Of a DNA stretch of 37,349 nt, positions 8,033 through 16,742 are shown in pieces (the first letter of the stretch is position 1; each line of letters begins with the position of its first letter). The DNA lies in assembly GCA_903923815.1 (NCBI GenBank), contig CAIXZC010000084.1:1-37349 (forward strand), given 5' to 3'. The translations under genes and the position numbers were made by a program. Below the pieces are notes generated by a model. It was given only the letters and a program-made list of their open reading frames with translations. It did not search any database and was not told the origin of the DNA. This stretch comes from an uncultured Myxococcales bacterium. GTDB lineage: Bacteria > Myxococcota_A > UBA9042 > CAIXZC01.

Positions 8033-8935
8033 ATGCCAACCAAGCTTCCCGCCAGGGTGAGGGTTCCCCAGACCGCCGCAGGCCTGTCCGTGCAGGTCTT
8101 CCTGCGCCAGTTCCTGGACCTGCAGTGGGCGCCCTCGTCCCTTCAGGTTCTGGTGGATGGCAAGACCCCTTCGGGCCCCGGCCAGCGCCTCAACCCCGGT
8201 GCCCTGGTGCAGGTCCAGGAGTGCCGCCCCCAGATCCCGGCGCTGGCCCCCGTGCTGTTCGACAGCCCGGAGTTGGTGGTGGTCAGCAAGCCCGCCGGAG
8301 TGGCCGTGCAGGGCGGACCCACCAGCCTGCTGGACCTGCTGTCCGCCGACCTGGGGCCCCTCTCCGTGGTGCATCGCCTGGACCTGCCCGTGTCGGGGGT
8401 CATGGTGTTGGGGAGGGGGCGGGGGGGAGCCCTGCTGGACCGGGCCTTTCAGGAGGGGCGCCTGGCCAAGGTGTACCTTGCTGCCGTGGTCGTGCCCTTC
8501 AGCGCCGAGGAGTTGGCCGCCGGCCCCCGGCTGCTTGCCAACCCCTTGAAGTGGGACTCCCTGCGGCGCCGCTCCGAGGTGCTGCCCGAAGGGGAGGAGG
8601 CCCGCACCCTGCTGCAGCCACTGACGCCGACCCTGGCCCTGTGCCGCCTCTTCACCGGCCGCACCCACCAGATTCGGGCCCATCTGGCCCACGCGGGGCA
8701 TCCCATCTGCGGGGACGGACTCTACGGCGCGGGCTCGGCGGACCGCCCCTTCTGGGCCGCCGACCGCTCCCGTCGCATCGCCCTGCACTCCCTGCTGCTG
8801 GGCCTGGACCTGCCCCCCGCGCCTCAAAGCTTCTATCTGCTGCCGGGGGAGGACTTCCTGGCCCTGTCCGGTCCCCTGCCCGAGGGGCTGGAAGCCGCTG
8901 CCCGGTTGCTGGCCAGCCAAGTGGACAGTTTTTGA
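8033..8935 (+). CDS. RluA-family pseudouridine synthase
   Basis: VVHRLDLPVSGVMVLGR (HRLD catalytic motif), GRTHQIRAHLAHAGHPICGDGLYG. Start at ATG 8033, just after the terminator. Confidence 0.9.
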   Translation: MPTKLPARVRVPQTAAGLSVQVFLRQFLDLQWAPSSLQVLVDGKTPSGPGQRLNPGALVQVQECRPQIPALAPVLFDSPELVVVSKPAGVAVQGGPTSLLDLLSADLGPLSVVHRLDLPVSGVMVLGRGRGGALLDRAFQEGRLAKVYLAAVVVPFSAEELAAGPRLLANPLKWDSLRRRSEVLPEGEEARTLLQPLTPTLALCRLFTGRTHQIRAHLAHAGHPICGDGLYGAGSADRPFWAADRSRRIALHSLLLGLDLPPAPQSFYLLPGEDFLALSGPLPEGLEAAARLLASQVDSF

Positions 8936-8959
8936 CAGGCGGCGCCGGCGGGCTACTCT
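8932..8959 (+). promoter_or_regulatory. possible promoter for the Ser/Thr kinase gene
   Basis: TTGACA (8932-8937), 16 nt, TACTCT (8954-8959, weak -10); overlaps the stop of the preceding gene. Confidence 0.3.
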
Positions 8960-8966
8960 GCCGCCG

Positions 8967-10682
8967 ATGAGGCCCAACGAAAAGACCATAGACGCCCACG
9001 CAGACCCCGCCAGCAGCGCCGTCCCCGAGCGCCCGCGCCGGGTTGTCCCCGTGGAGCCGGACCGCACCATCCCCAAGCCCGTGGTTCACAGCCGCAGCGG
9101 CGGCACCTTCGCCAGCGGGCAGCTTGTGGACGACCGCTTCACCATCATCGAGAAGGTCGGCCTGGGGGGCTGGGGCGAGGTCTACCGCGCCATGCAGCAC
9201 TCCACCAAGCGGGAGGTCGCCCTCAAGATCCTGCGCAAGGACGTGGCGGAGGCCTCGGGGGCCCGGGAGCGCTTCGTGCTGGAGGCCCAGGCCGTCAGCA
9301 AGCTGACCCACCAGAACACCGTCACCCTCTTCGACTTCGGCCAGACCAAGGACGGCGTCCTGTACATGGCCATGGAGTTCCTGGAAGGGGAGTCCCTGGA
9401 TCAGGTCATCCGCCGGGAGGGCCGCATCTCCGGGGACCGCTGCCTGCACATCATCCGGCAGGTGGCCCTGAGCCTGGATGAGGCCCACGGCAAGGGCATC
9501 GTCCATCGGGACATCAAGCCCCACAACATCATGCTGATGCAGCGGCCCGGGGAGGCGGACTTCGTCAAGGTCCTGGACTTCGGCGTGGCCAAGATGCTGA
9601 TGCTGGACGAGAGCCTCACGGTCACCGGCACCACCTTTGGCACCCCCGAGTACATGAGCCCCGAGCAGATCCACAGCAAGCACGTGGATCACCGCAGCGA
9701 CATCTACAGCCTGGGCATCATCATGTTCACCATGCTCAAGGGAAACCCGCCCTTCTCGGCGGACTCGCCCATCGGCGTGGCGCTGAACCATGTGAGCACG
9801 CCCCTGCCCCAACTGCCCAAGGACCTGCACGTGGCCAAGCCCGTGGAGGACCTGTTGCGGCGCATGGCCTCCAAGAAGCCCGACGACCGGCCCATGAGCT
9901 CCGCCGAGGTGGCCCAGGAGATAGAGCAGATCCTCCAGCGCGGCGGTGGCACCCCGGGGGGCCTGACCCGCACCCTGGCCATGCCCACGTCCATCTCCGA
10001 TGCGGGCGTCAAGCTGTGGCCCTTCCTGCTGGTGCTGTTCGGCATCATCGCGGCTGGCACGGCCGGTTTCCTGATAGTCAACGGGGGGCAGGAGCCCAAG
10101 TCCAAGGTGCCGGAAGTCCCGGCCCTGGTGGCCCCGGCGCCCGAGCCCGTGGCTCCCGCCGAGCCCGTGGCCGCCCCCGAACCAAGCCCGGAGCCCGCCG
10201 CGGTGCCCCAACCCGTGGCCGCCCCCGCGCCCACGGTTGCGCCCGCGGCCGCTGCCCAGCCCGCGCCCGCACCGGCCCCCGAACCAGAGGTGGCCCCCCA
10301 GCCCGCGCCCGCCCCCCCGGCCCCCGCCGTGGAAGCTGCGGTGGCCCCCGAAGCCCCCGCCGAAGAAGCTGCCCCCGCGGGCCAAGAGGCTGAGGCCGCA
10401 CCCCAGACGGAGGCCTCCATTGCGGTGGTGGCCAGCATCCGCGGGGCCAAGGTGCTGTTGGACGGCGAGTTCATGTGCCACAGCCCCTGCCTGTTGGAAC
10501 GGCCGGCGGGTCAGAACGCGACCTTGAAGATCCAGGCCGAGGGGTACAGCCCCTTGACCCAACAGGTGCTGTTTGCGGAGGGGCGCCAGAAGCTGGAGCT
10601 CAAGCTTGCCCCCGTGCCCCTGTCGGCGCGGGACGAGCTGAAGGGCAGCGCCCGCCACTCGGTGTCGGATGACTTGAAGTAG
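8967..10682 (+). CDS. Ser/Thr protein kinase with TM segment and C-terminal PEGA-like domain
   Basis: VGLGGWGEVYRAM, IVHRDIKPHN, VLDFGVAKM, GTPEYMSPEQ; TM LWPFLLVLFGIIAAGTAGFLIV; Pro/Ala-rich linker; PEGA-like GAKVLLDGEFMCHSPCLLERPAGQNATLKIQAEGYSP. Confidence 0.92.
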   Translation: MRPNEKTIDAHADPASSAVPERPRRVVPVEPDRTIPKPVVHSRSGGTFASGQLVDDRFTIIEKVGLGGWGEVYRAMQHSTKREVALKILRKDVAEASGARERFVLEAQAVSKLTHQNTVTLFDFGQTKDGVLYMAMEFLEGESLDQVIRREGRISGDRCLHIIRQVALSLDEAHGKGIVHRDIKPHNIMLMQRPGEADFVKVLDFGVAKMLMLDESLTVTGTTFGTPEYMSPEQIHSKHVDHRSDIYSLGIIMFTMLKGNPPFSADSPIGVALNHVSTPLPQLPKDLHVAKPVEDLLRRMASKKPDDRPMSSAEVAQEIEQILQRGGGTPGGLTRTLAMPTSISDAGVKLWPFLLVLFGIIAAGTAGFLIVNGGQEPKSKVPEVPALVAPAPEPVAPAEPVAAPEPSPEPAAVPQPVAAPAPTVAPAAAAQPAPAPAPEPEVAPQPAPAPPAPAVEAAVAPEAPAEEAAPAGQEAEAAPQTEASIAVVASIRGAKVLLDGEFMCHSPCLLERPAGQNATLKIQAEGYSPLTQQVLFAEGRQKLELKLAPVPLSARDELKGSARHSVSDDLK

Positions 10683-10693
10683 GACGGCTTAGC

Positions 10694-11950
10694 ATGAAAC
10701 AGGTCCTTCGAACGTTACTGCTTGCCGCTTTGGTGCTGGCCCTGCCGGGGACTGCCCTGGCCCAGGATCGGGGGGCCTCCGAGAGGTTCAACGAGAAGGC
10801 CCGGGTGGCCTATGACCGGGGCTCCTTCCCCGAGGCCCTGGAGCTGTTCGTGAAGGCCTACGAGACCTTCCCCGACACACGCTACCTGTTCAACGCTGGC
10901 AAGGCCTGCACGCGCCTCAAGGACTTTCCCTCCGCGCTGCATTACTACGGGCGCTTCCTGGCCCTGTCCCCGGAGGACCGGGGGGCTAAGAAGCTGCGCC
11001 AGGAGATGGGCAGCCTGGAGCGTGGGCTCAAGCGCCGGGGCCTGGTGCCCCTGACGGTGGTGTCCAGCCCCGAGGGGGCCCTGGTGACCCTGGATGGCAA
11101 GCTGAACCCCCACCTGCGCCTGACTCCTGTGCGCTTCTGGGTCAAGCCCGGCGAGCACGCCCTGCGGCTGGAACTGGACGGGTACCAGCCCCTGGAGCAG
11201 CGGGTGGACGCCAAGAAGGCCCAGACCCTGGAGCTGACCCTGTCCCAGAAGCAGCGCAAGGCCACCGTGGCGGTCAGTTGCAAGGCCTCCGGGCAGGTCT
11301 GTCAGGTGGCGGTGGACGGCGGCAAGGCCGAGGCGGTGCCCGCGGAGGGCAAGAAGCTCAAGCTTGCGGGGGGCCGTCATGTGCTGGCCTTTGAGGCCAA
11401 GGGGCACGTGGGCCAAAGCAAGGAACTGATGCTCAAGTCCGGGCAGCAGGAACTCCTGGAGGTGACCCTCCATCGGGCGGCGGCCGTCATCAAGGCGACG
11501 CCCCCCACGGCGGGCGTCAAGATCAAACAGCAGGAGCCCCCCAAGGCCCTGGACGTGGTGCAGAAGGTCCCCCTGACGCCCAAGGGCGAGGAAGCCAAGA
11601 ACCTGACCTCCCACACCCGCACCTCGCCCTACCGCACCTGGAGCTACGTGACCATGGGCCTGGGCGCCGCCGCGGTGGTGACGGGCGTGGCGCTGTACTC
11701 CGTGGGCTCCGTGCGCATGAACAACGCCCAGGACGACTACCGGGCCGGGGACCTGCGCTACACCACCTACCGGGACCGCTTCACCTCGGGGCGGGACCTG
11801 GCCAACGGGGGCCTTTGGACCACCGGCGCGGGCCTGGTGGTGGGCGTCACCGGCGTGGTCCTGTATCACTTCTTCCCGGCCACCGAGACGGTGCTGGGAT
11901 TTTCCCCTACCCCTGATGGCGCGGTGCTGGGCATAATGCGCTCCTGGTAA
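10694..11950 (+). CDS. TPR/PEGA-domain membrane protein
   Basis: Signal peptide, TPR-like RVAYDRGSFPEALELFVKAYETFPDTRYLFNAGKAC, PEGA domain VVSSPEGALVTLDGKLNPHLRLTPVRFWVKPGEHALRLELDGYQP, two C-terminal hydrophobic segments. Confidence 0.8.
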   Translation: MKQVLRTLLLAALVLALPGTALAQDRGASERFNEKARVAYDRGSFPEALELFVKAYETFPDTRYLFNAGKACTRLKDFPSALHYYGRFLALSPEDRGAKKLRQEMGSLERGLKRRGLVPLTVVSSPEGALVTLDGKLNPHLRLTPVRFWVKPGEHALRLELDGYQPLEQRVDAKKAQTLELTLSQKQRKATVAVSCKASGQVCQVAVDGGKAEAVPAEGKKLKLAGGRHVLAFEAKGHVGQSKELMLKSGQQELLEVTLHRAAAVIKATPPTAGVKIKQQEPPKALDVVQKVPLTPKGEEAKNLTSHTRTSPYRTWSYVTMGLGAAAVVTGVALYSVGSVRMNNAQDDYRAGDLRYTTYRDRFTSGRDLANGGLWTTGAGLVVGVTGVVLYHFFPATETVLGFSPTPDGAVLGIMRSW

Positions 11951-11961
11951 GGAGAGCTGCC

Positions 11962-12948
11962 GTGCTGGTCTGCGAGCTTTGTCCCAAGTCCTGTCACATA
12001 GAAGAGGGGGCCCTGGGGGACTGCGGCATCCGGGCCAACCTGGAGGGGCGCCTGCGGGCCCTGACCTACGGCCACCCCTGCGCTGTCAACGTGGATCCCG
12101 TCGAGAAGAAGCCCCTGTACCACTTCCTGCCCGGCAGCGGCATCCTGTCCGTGGCCACGGTGGGCTGCAACCTGTCCTGCCGCGGCTGCCAGAACTGGGC
12201 CATCTCCCAGGCCCGGGTGGAGGAGGCACCGGCCTACTCGCTGCTGCCCGCGGAGCTGCCGGCCCTGCTGGAGCGGGACTCCCTGGCGGCGGTGGCCTAC
12301 ACCTACACCGAGCCCCTGGCCTGGTACGAGTACACCCTGGACTGCTGCCAGGCGGTGAAGGACCGGGGGTACCGCAACGTGCTGGTGACCGCCGGCTACC
12401 TGAACGAAAAACCCCTGCGGCGCCTGTTGCCCCTGGTGGATGCGGCCAACGTGGACCTGAAGGCCCTGGACGCGGCCTTCTACCGGGACTGGTGCGGTGG
12501 GGACCTGGGGACGGTGCTGCGCAATCTGCGCATCTTCAAGGAACTGGGCGTCTGGCTGGAGCTGACCAATCTGGTGGTCCCGGGGATGAACGACTCGGAT
12601 GCGGGGCTGGGGCGGCTGGTGGACTGGGTGCTGGCCAACCTGGGGGACACCACGCCCCTGCACTTCTCGCGCTTCTATCCGCGCTGGCGGGCGGAGAACC
12701 TCCCCCCCACCCCCACCGAGACCCTGGAGCGGGCCCGGACCCTGGCCCTCAAGGCCGGCCTGCGCTTCGTGTACGTGGGCAACGTGCGGCAGTCCGAGGG
12801 CGAGCGCACCTACTGCGTGAACGCCACCTGCCCGGGGCGACAGCGGGCCCTCATCCGGCGCAGCGGCTATGTGATTGAGGAGAACCGCCTGAGGGACGGA
12901 GCCTGCCCGGACTGCGGCAGCCCCCTGCCGGGAGTGTGGAAGCCATGA
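11962..12948 (+). CDS. amrS: AmmeMemoRadiSam system radical SAM enzyme-like protein
   Basis: CELCPKSCHIEEGALGDCGIR; GHPCAVNVDPVEKKPLYHFLPGSGILSVATVGCNLSCRGCQNWAISQ (CxxxCxxC); C-terminal zinc-ribbon-like CPDCGSPLPG. GTG start. Confidence 0.88.
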   Translation: MLVCELCPKSCHIEEGALGDCGIRANLEGRLRALTYGHPCAVNVDPVEKKPLYHFLPGSGILSVATVGCNLSCRGCQNWAISQARVEEAPAYSLLPAELPALLERDSLAAVAYTYTEPLAWYEYTLDCCQAVKDRGYRNVLVTAGYLNEKPLRRLLPLVDAANVDLKALDAAFYRDWCGGDLGTVLRNLRIFKELGVWLELTNLVVPGMNDSDAGLGRLVDWVLANLGDTTPLHFSRFYPRWRAENLPPTPTETLERARTLALKAGLRFVYVGNVRQSEGERTYCVNATCPGRQRALIRRSGYVIEENRLRDGACPDCGSPLPGVWKP

Positions 12949-13115
12949 TGACCAGGAGAGCCTTCCTGCTGACCGCCCTGGGGGCCCTGACCTCCGTGCT
13001 GCTGCCCTCGGCCCTGGGTCGCCTACGCCAAGCTCACAGGCCCGTCGCAACGGGCCCCGCGGTGCTGTTGCCACTGCCCCTGCACCTGGGCCCCAACCAC
13101 GACCTGGCGGGTTAG
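12945..13115 (+). CDS. 56-aa ORF with Tat/Sec-like signal peptide
   Basis: MMTRRAFLLTALGALTSVLLPSALGRLRQAHRPVATGPAVLLPLPLHLGPNHDLAG*; ATGATGA overlap with the stop of the upstream gene. Below the size cutoff of the supplied ORF track. Confidence 0.45.
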   Translation: MMTRRAFLLTALGALTSVLLPSALGRLRQAHRPVATGPAVLLPLPLHLGPNHDLAG

Positions 13116-13138
13116 CCGCCATCGGTCAGGCCGCACCG

Positions 13139-13168
13139 TCCGAACCCCGACCGTCAGGGAGGGGGCTG
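13139..13168 (+). repeat. interspersed repeat copy C (diverged)
   Basis: TCCGAACCCCGACCGTCAGGGAGGGGGCTG; three mismatches over 30 nt relative to copies A and B. Confidence 0.75.
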
Positions 13169-13201
13169 TGCCCAAAGCTGTGTATTGAGGGCGCTTGTTG
13201 C

Positions 13202-14427
13202 TTAGTTCAGCAGTTCACTGAGGGCGGAGTTGATGTCGCCGCTGGGGGAGTTGTCGCACCAGGTGTACTCCATGTTGGTGCCCCTCAGGATGATGTTGTA
13301 GGGCAGGCCGATGGTGCCACCGGTGTAGGTGTTGACCTTGCTGAACAGGGTGGTCCAGGAGGGATCCAGGTAGACATTGGCGGGGTCCACGTCGTGGCTG
13401 TTCGCCCACTGCTTGCAGTAGGTCAGGTTGGGGGCGTTGCCGGCGGCATTCTCGCCCAGCACCAGCATCACCTGGAGGCCCGCGCTGCCGTAGTCATCCT
13501 GGGCCTTCTGCACCTGGGGCGCCAGGACGCGCAGGCATCGCACCAACCCGCCACGGCCACAAGCCACATGGCCTTCTTGCCGCAGAAGCTGTGCAGCTTG
13601 ACGGTCTGCCCGTTGCAATTCTGAAGCTGGAAGTCGGCGATGTTGTCATTCAAGTCGACGCCCGTGCCACCGGTCACGCACTCGGACTTGGTCTCGTTGA
13701 GGACCAGATCAGTGTTGGGGGCCACGTTGTTCATGCACCAGGTCTGGCCACCGGCCACGGGGGTGGACTCGTAGGTCGTCTGGTTGATGGTGACTTCCTT
13801 GAACTGGACGTTGTGGAAGACGGCCTGGAACTTGGAGGTGCCCTGGCTGATGGTCTGGATCTCCACGGTCCCCTGGTCGGCGTAGAAGAGCTTCTTGCAG
13901 CCCTCGGCGGTGCAGCCGGACTGGGCCAGCAGGCACAGCCCACAGTCCTTGTAGTTGGTGCCCGCAAGGTTGTAGGTGCCGGGGGCCGTGGGCCCATTGT
14001 AGGGGGCGTACTGGTAGTCCTCGATCATGACCATGTCGAAGGGCGCTGTCTGGCTGGTGGCGCCCTGCCAGACCATGTAGTTCTTGCTGTCGGCCTGCTT
14101 GTAGTAGGTGGCCTGCTGGACCGCAAGGTTGAAGCCATTCAGATCGCAGGACGCGTTGGCCTGGCACTGACCCGCCACGCAGGTGCCGTCGTTGCACGGG
14201 CCGCAACTGCCGCCGCAGCCGTTGTCGCCGCAGACCTTGCCGCTGCAGTCGGGCACACAGCCCTGGGTGTCTGCCTGGTCCTTGACGTCAGCCCCAGGAT
14301 CGGACAGGTCATTGTCCCGGGCCACATCCACCCCGCCAAATCCAAGGTCCCCGTCGCCCCCCGCGGAGGAGCCTCCACAGGACGACAGCAGCAGGACGGT
14401 CAGCAGCATGGCAAACAGGTTCTTCAT
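13202..14427 (-). pseudogene. frameshifted lipoprotein with Cys-rich module and thioredoxin/redoxin-like domain
   Basis: N-terminal ORF 13468-14427 (signal peptide LLLSSCGGSSAGG; CVPDCSGKVCGDNGCGGSCGPC; ...MWLVAVAGWCDACA) continues in a different frame in ORF 13202-13618 (LAPQVQKAQDDYGSAGLQVMLVLGENAAG...). The break is at about 13522-13536. Confidence 0.75.
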
Positions 14428-14515
14428 TGGATTCCCCCCGGGTTGACCGAAGGATGATCCGACACAAGCTTTTTGGAATCAATGGATATTTTGTAGGGAC
14501 CGCACCACAGGCTGG

Positions 14516-16099
14516 TCAGCCCTTCTGGAGGACCAGGTGGCCGTCTTCTTCGCGGTATTCGTCGGCGCAGCGGGCGCAGGTCAGGGGGCCCTTCTTGGGC
14601 AGCACCTCGCCGCAGCGGCACACCCACCCGATGCGCTTGGCAGGGCAGCCCGCCATGAGGGCGTGGGGCAGGACGTTGGAGGCCACCACGGCGCCGGCGG
14701 CCACGAAGGCGTACTCGCCGATGTCATGCCCGCAGACCACCGTGGAGTTGGCCCCCAGGCTGGCCCGTTTGTGGACCACGGTGCGGGCGTACTCGTCCTT
14801 GCGGGTCACGTGGCAACGGGGGTGCTTGACGTTGGTGAACACGGCGGAGGGGCCCACGAAGACCTCGTCCTCCAGGATGACGCCGTCGTACAGCGACACG
14901 TTGTTCTGGAAGCGGCAGCCGTTGCCGATGTGGGCGCCGGGGGCCACGAAGCAGTTCTGCCCCAGGGAGGCGTTCTGGCCGATGCTGCTGCCCGCCATCA
15001 CGTGGCAGAAGTGCCACACGGCGGAGCCCGCGCCGATGGGCACCGCGGGGTGGACCTCGGCGGTGGGGTGGATGCGCACGGCGGGGGTGGTGCCAAAGGT
15101 GGGGGCCACGGGGGCCCCAAGGCGCTTCATGGACTCCAGCATGGCGTCCAGGATGGCGGCGGTGGCGGCGCCCTGGGCGGCGTCATTGGGCATGGGGGTG
15201 CCGGCGGTGATGGCGGAGCCAAAGGCGCGCAGCTCCAGCTCCATGGGGTCGGTGGCGTCCAGGGCGATGACCTCACCCTCCTCCTGCCCACCGTGCTGCA
15301 GGGCCGGGCGCCCCGGCTGCCCCGCCAGCTTCACGGGGAAGTAGCGCAGGCCGCGCTGGCCGGGGGTGTCGGTCCACAGGGCCATGCCCTTGCGGCCGGC
15401 CACCACGATCTTCTGCTCCTTGGCGGGCTCCAACCAGGAGGCCGTGCCCTGGGCGAAGAGCCCCCCGGGGAACTCCAGGCCCCACTGCACCGTGTCGGCG
15501 ATGCCCGGCGTGACCAACTCCAGCCCCCGGGCCGTGACCCTGGTGGGCAGGCGTCCGGCCAGCCCCAGGGCCAGGGCGATGTCGTGGGGGGCGAAGCTCT
15601 GCAGGACGTTCTCCTCGGTGCGCACCTTCCCCAGCTTGCAGCGCACGAAACGCAGGGAGACCAGATCCCCCAGGCGATCCTCCGCCAGCAGGTTCCCCAG
15701 GGCCTTGCGGGCCGGGTGGTGCTCCAGCAGGTGCCCCACGCCCAGGACCAGACCCTTCTTCTCCGCCAGGGCCTTCATGGCCAGGGCCTCCTTGCCGCTG
15801 AGGGCCATGGGCTTCTCCATCAGGACATGGAGGCCCGCCTCCAGCAGGGCCATGCCCAGCTTCGCATGAAGCGCCGCAGGGGCCGCCACCACCGCGCCGG
15901 TGGCCAGTTCCGGGCTGAGTTCTTCGATGCCCGTCAGCACGGGCAACCCCGGATTGGCCTGTGCGATGGTCGCCCGCCGCTGGGCGTCGGACTCCACCAC
16001 GGCGCCCAGGCAGCCCAGGCGCTTCAAGGTCTCCAGATGTCGACTTCCCCATTCACCCGCACCCACAAGAGCCAGTTTCGGAAGAGACGCCGTAGCCAT
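14516..16099 (-). CDS. Gfo/Idh/MocA-family oxidoreductase fused to a left-handed beta-helix acyltransferase (WbpB/WbpD-like fusion)
   Basis: N-terminal LALVGAGEWGSRHLETLKRLG Rossmann motif and EKPMA; C-terminal hexapeptide repeats VHPAVPIGAGSAVWHFCHVMAGSSIGQNASLGQNCFVAPGAHIGNGCRFQNNVSLYDGVILEDEVFVGPS. Start at MATASLPKLA (16099). Confidence 0.88.
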   Translation of the reverse strand: MATASLPKLALVGAGEWGSRHLETLKRLGCLGAVVESDAQRRATIAQANPGLPVLTGIEELSPELATGAVVAAPAALHAKLGMALLEAGLHVLMEKPMALSGKEALAMKALAEKKGLVLGVGHLLEHHPARKALGNLLAEDRLGDLVSLRFVRCKLGKVRTEENVLQSFAPHDIALALGLAGRLPTRVTARGLELVTPGIADTVQWGLEFPGGLFAQGTASWLEPAKEQKIVVAGRKGMALWTDTPGQRGLRYFPVKLAGQPGRPALQHGGQEEGEVIALDATDPMELELRAFGSAITAGTPMPNDAAQGAATAAILDAMLESMKRLGAPVAPTFGTTPAVRIHPTAEVHPAVPIGAGSAVWHFCHVMAGSSIGQNASLGQNCFVAPGAHIGNGCRFQNNVSLYDGVILEDEVFVGPSAVFTNVKHPRCHVTRKDEYARTVVHKRASLGANSTVVCGHDIGEYAFVAAGAVVASNVLPHALMAGCPAKRIGWVCRCGEVLPKKGPLTCARCADEYREEDGHLVLQKG

Positions 16100-16133
16100 G
16101 GAAGTTCCTTTCTGTGTATCGGTGTTGCCCCGT

Positions 16134-16742
16134 TCAGGGGTTCTGCTCCAACTTGGCCAGTTCCGCAGCGGCCTTCGCCGCAGCCTCCGGGCCCCCCCCG
16201 TGCAGGTGGGCCAGGGCGGCCCCCACGACGGTCCGCTGGCGGTCACGATTCTCGGTCAGCACCCGGGCCAGATCGGCCATCTCGGTGTGCAGGTAGGCGA
16301 ACTCGTCTCCCTTGCGCAGGGGCCGGGGGGAGGAGAAGTCCCCGGCCTTGACGGCCCGCACGAAGTTCATCATGGCCCGAATGGGGCCTGCGGCCCGGTG
16401 GGTCAGCACGATGCTGAGGGCCCCCAGGGCCAGCACCAGCAGGGCCACGGCGCCAAACATGATCATCAGCAGGCGGTTGCCCCGGCGGTCCAGTTCCTGG
16501 CCCAGTTCCTGGTCCAGGGAGGCCAGGGAGTCCTCGGGGGCCTGGGCCTGCCCGGACGCCGCCTCCACCAGGGGGGCGATCTCCAGGTCGATGCGCTGGC
16601 TGGTGCGGTACTCCCGCTGATACAAGTAGCCCAGCACCGCGAAGATGCCCACGCAGGCCAGCACCACCACCGCCGTGATGCGAAGCTGGAAGCCCAGGTC
16701 CAGCAGGTAGTTGCGAACCTTCCTCTGTTTGCGCGAGTTCAT
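16134..16742 (-). CDS. HAMP-domain membrane protein without an obvious output domain
   Basis: Two TM segments flanking a periplasmic region; HAMP-like LTHRAAGPIRAMMNFVRAVKAGDFSSPRPLRKGDEFAYLHTEMADLARVL. Confidence 0.75.
   Translation of the reverse strand: MNSRKQRKVRNYLLDLGFQLRITAVVVLACVGIFAVLGYLYQREYRTSQRIDLEIAPLVEAASGQAQAPEDSLASLDQELGQELDRRGNRLLMIMFGAVALLVLALGALSIVLTHRAAGPIRAMMNFVRAVKAGDFSSPRPLRKGDEFAYLHTEMADLARVLTENRDRQRTVVGAALAHLHGGGPEAAAKAAAELAKLEQNP

Noticed and set aside
6721-8043. 440-aa minus-strand Gly/His/Val-rich ORF
   Set aside because: Looks repeat-like but is the antisense reading of the Cys-module lipoprotein; periodicity reflects codon bias.
10100-10400. Pro/Ala repeat tract in the kinase as a possible DNA repeat or mobile element
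   Set aside because: Codon-level low complexity encoding a periplasmic spacer; no defined repeat unit or target-site duplication.
13522-13536. Programmed ribosomal frameshift in the thioredoxin-like lipoprotein
   Set aside because: No X_XXY_YYZ slippery site or obvious downstream pseudoknot; an indel or sequencing error is more economical.
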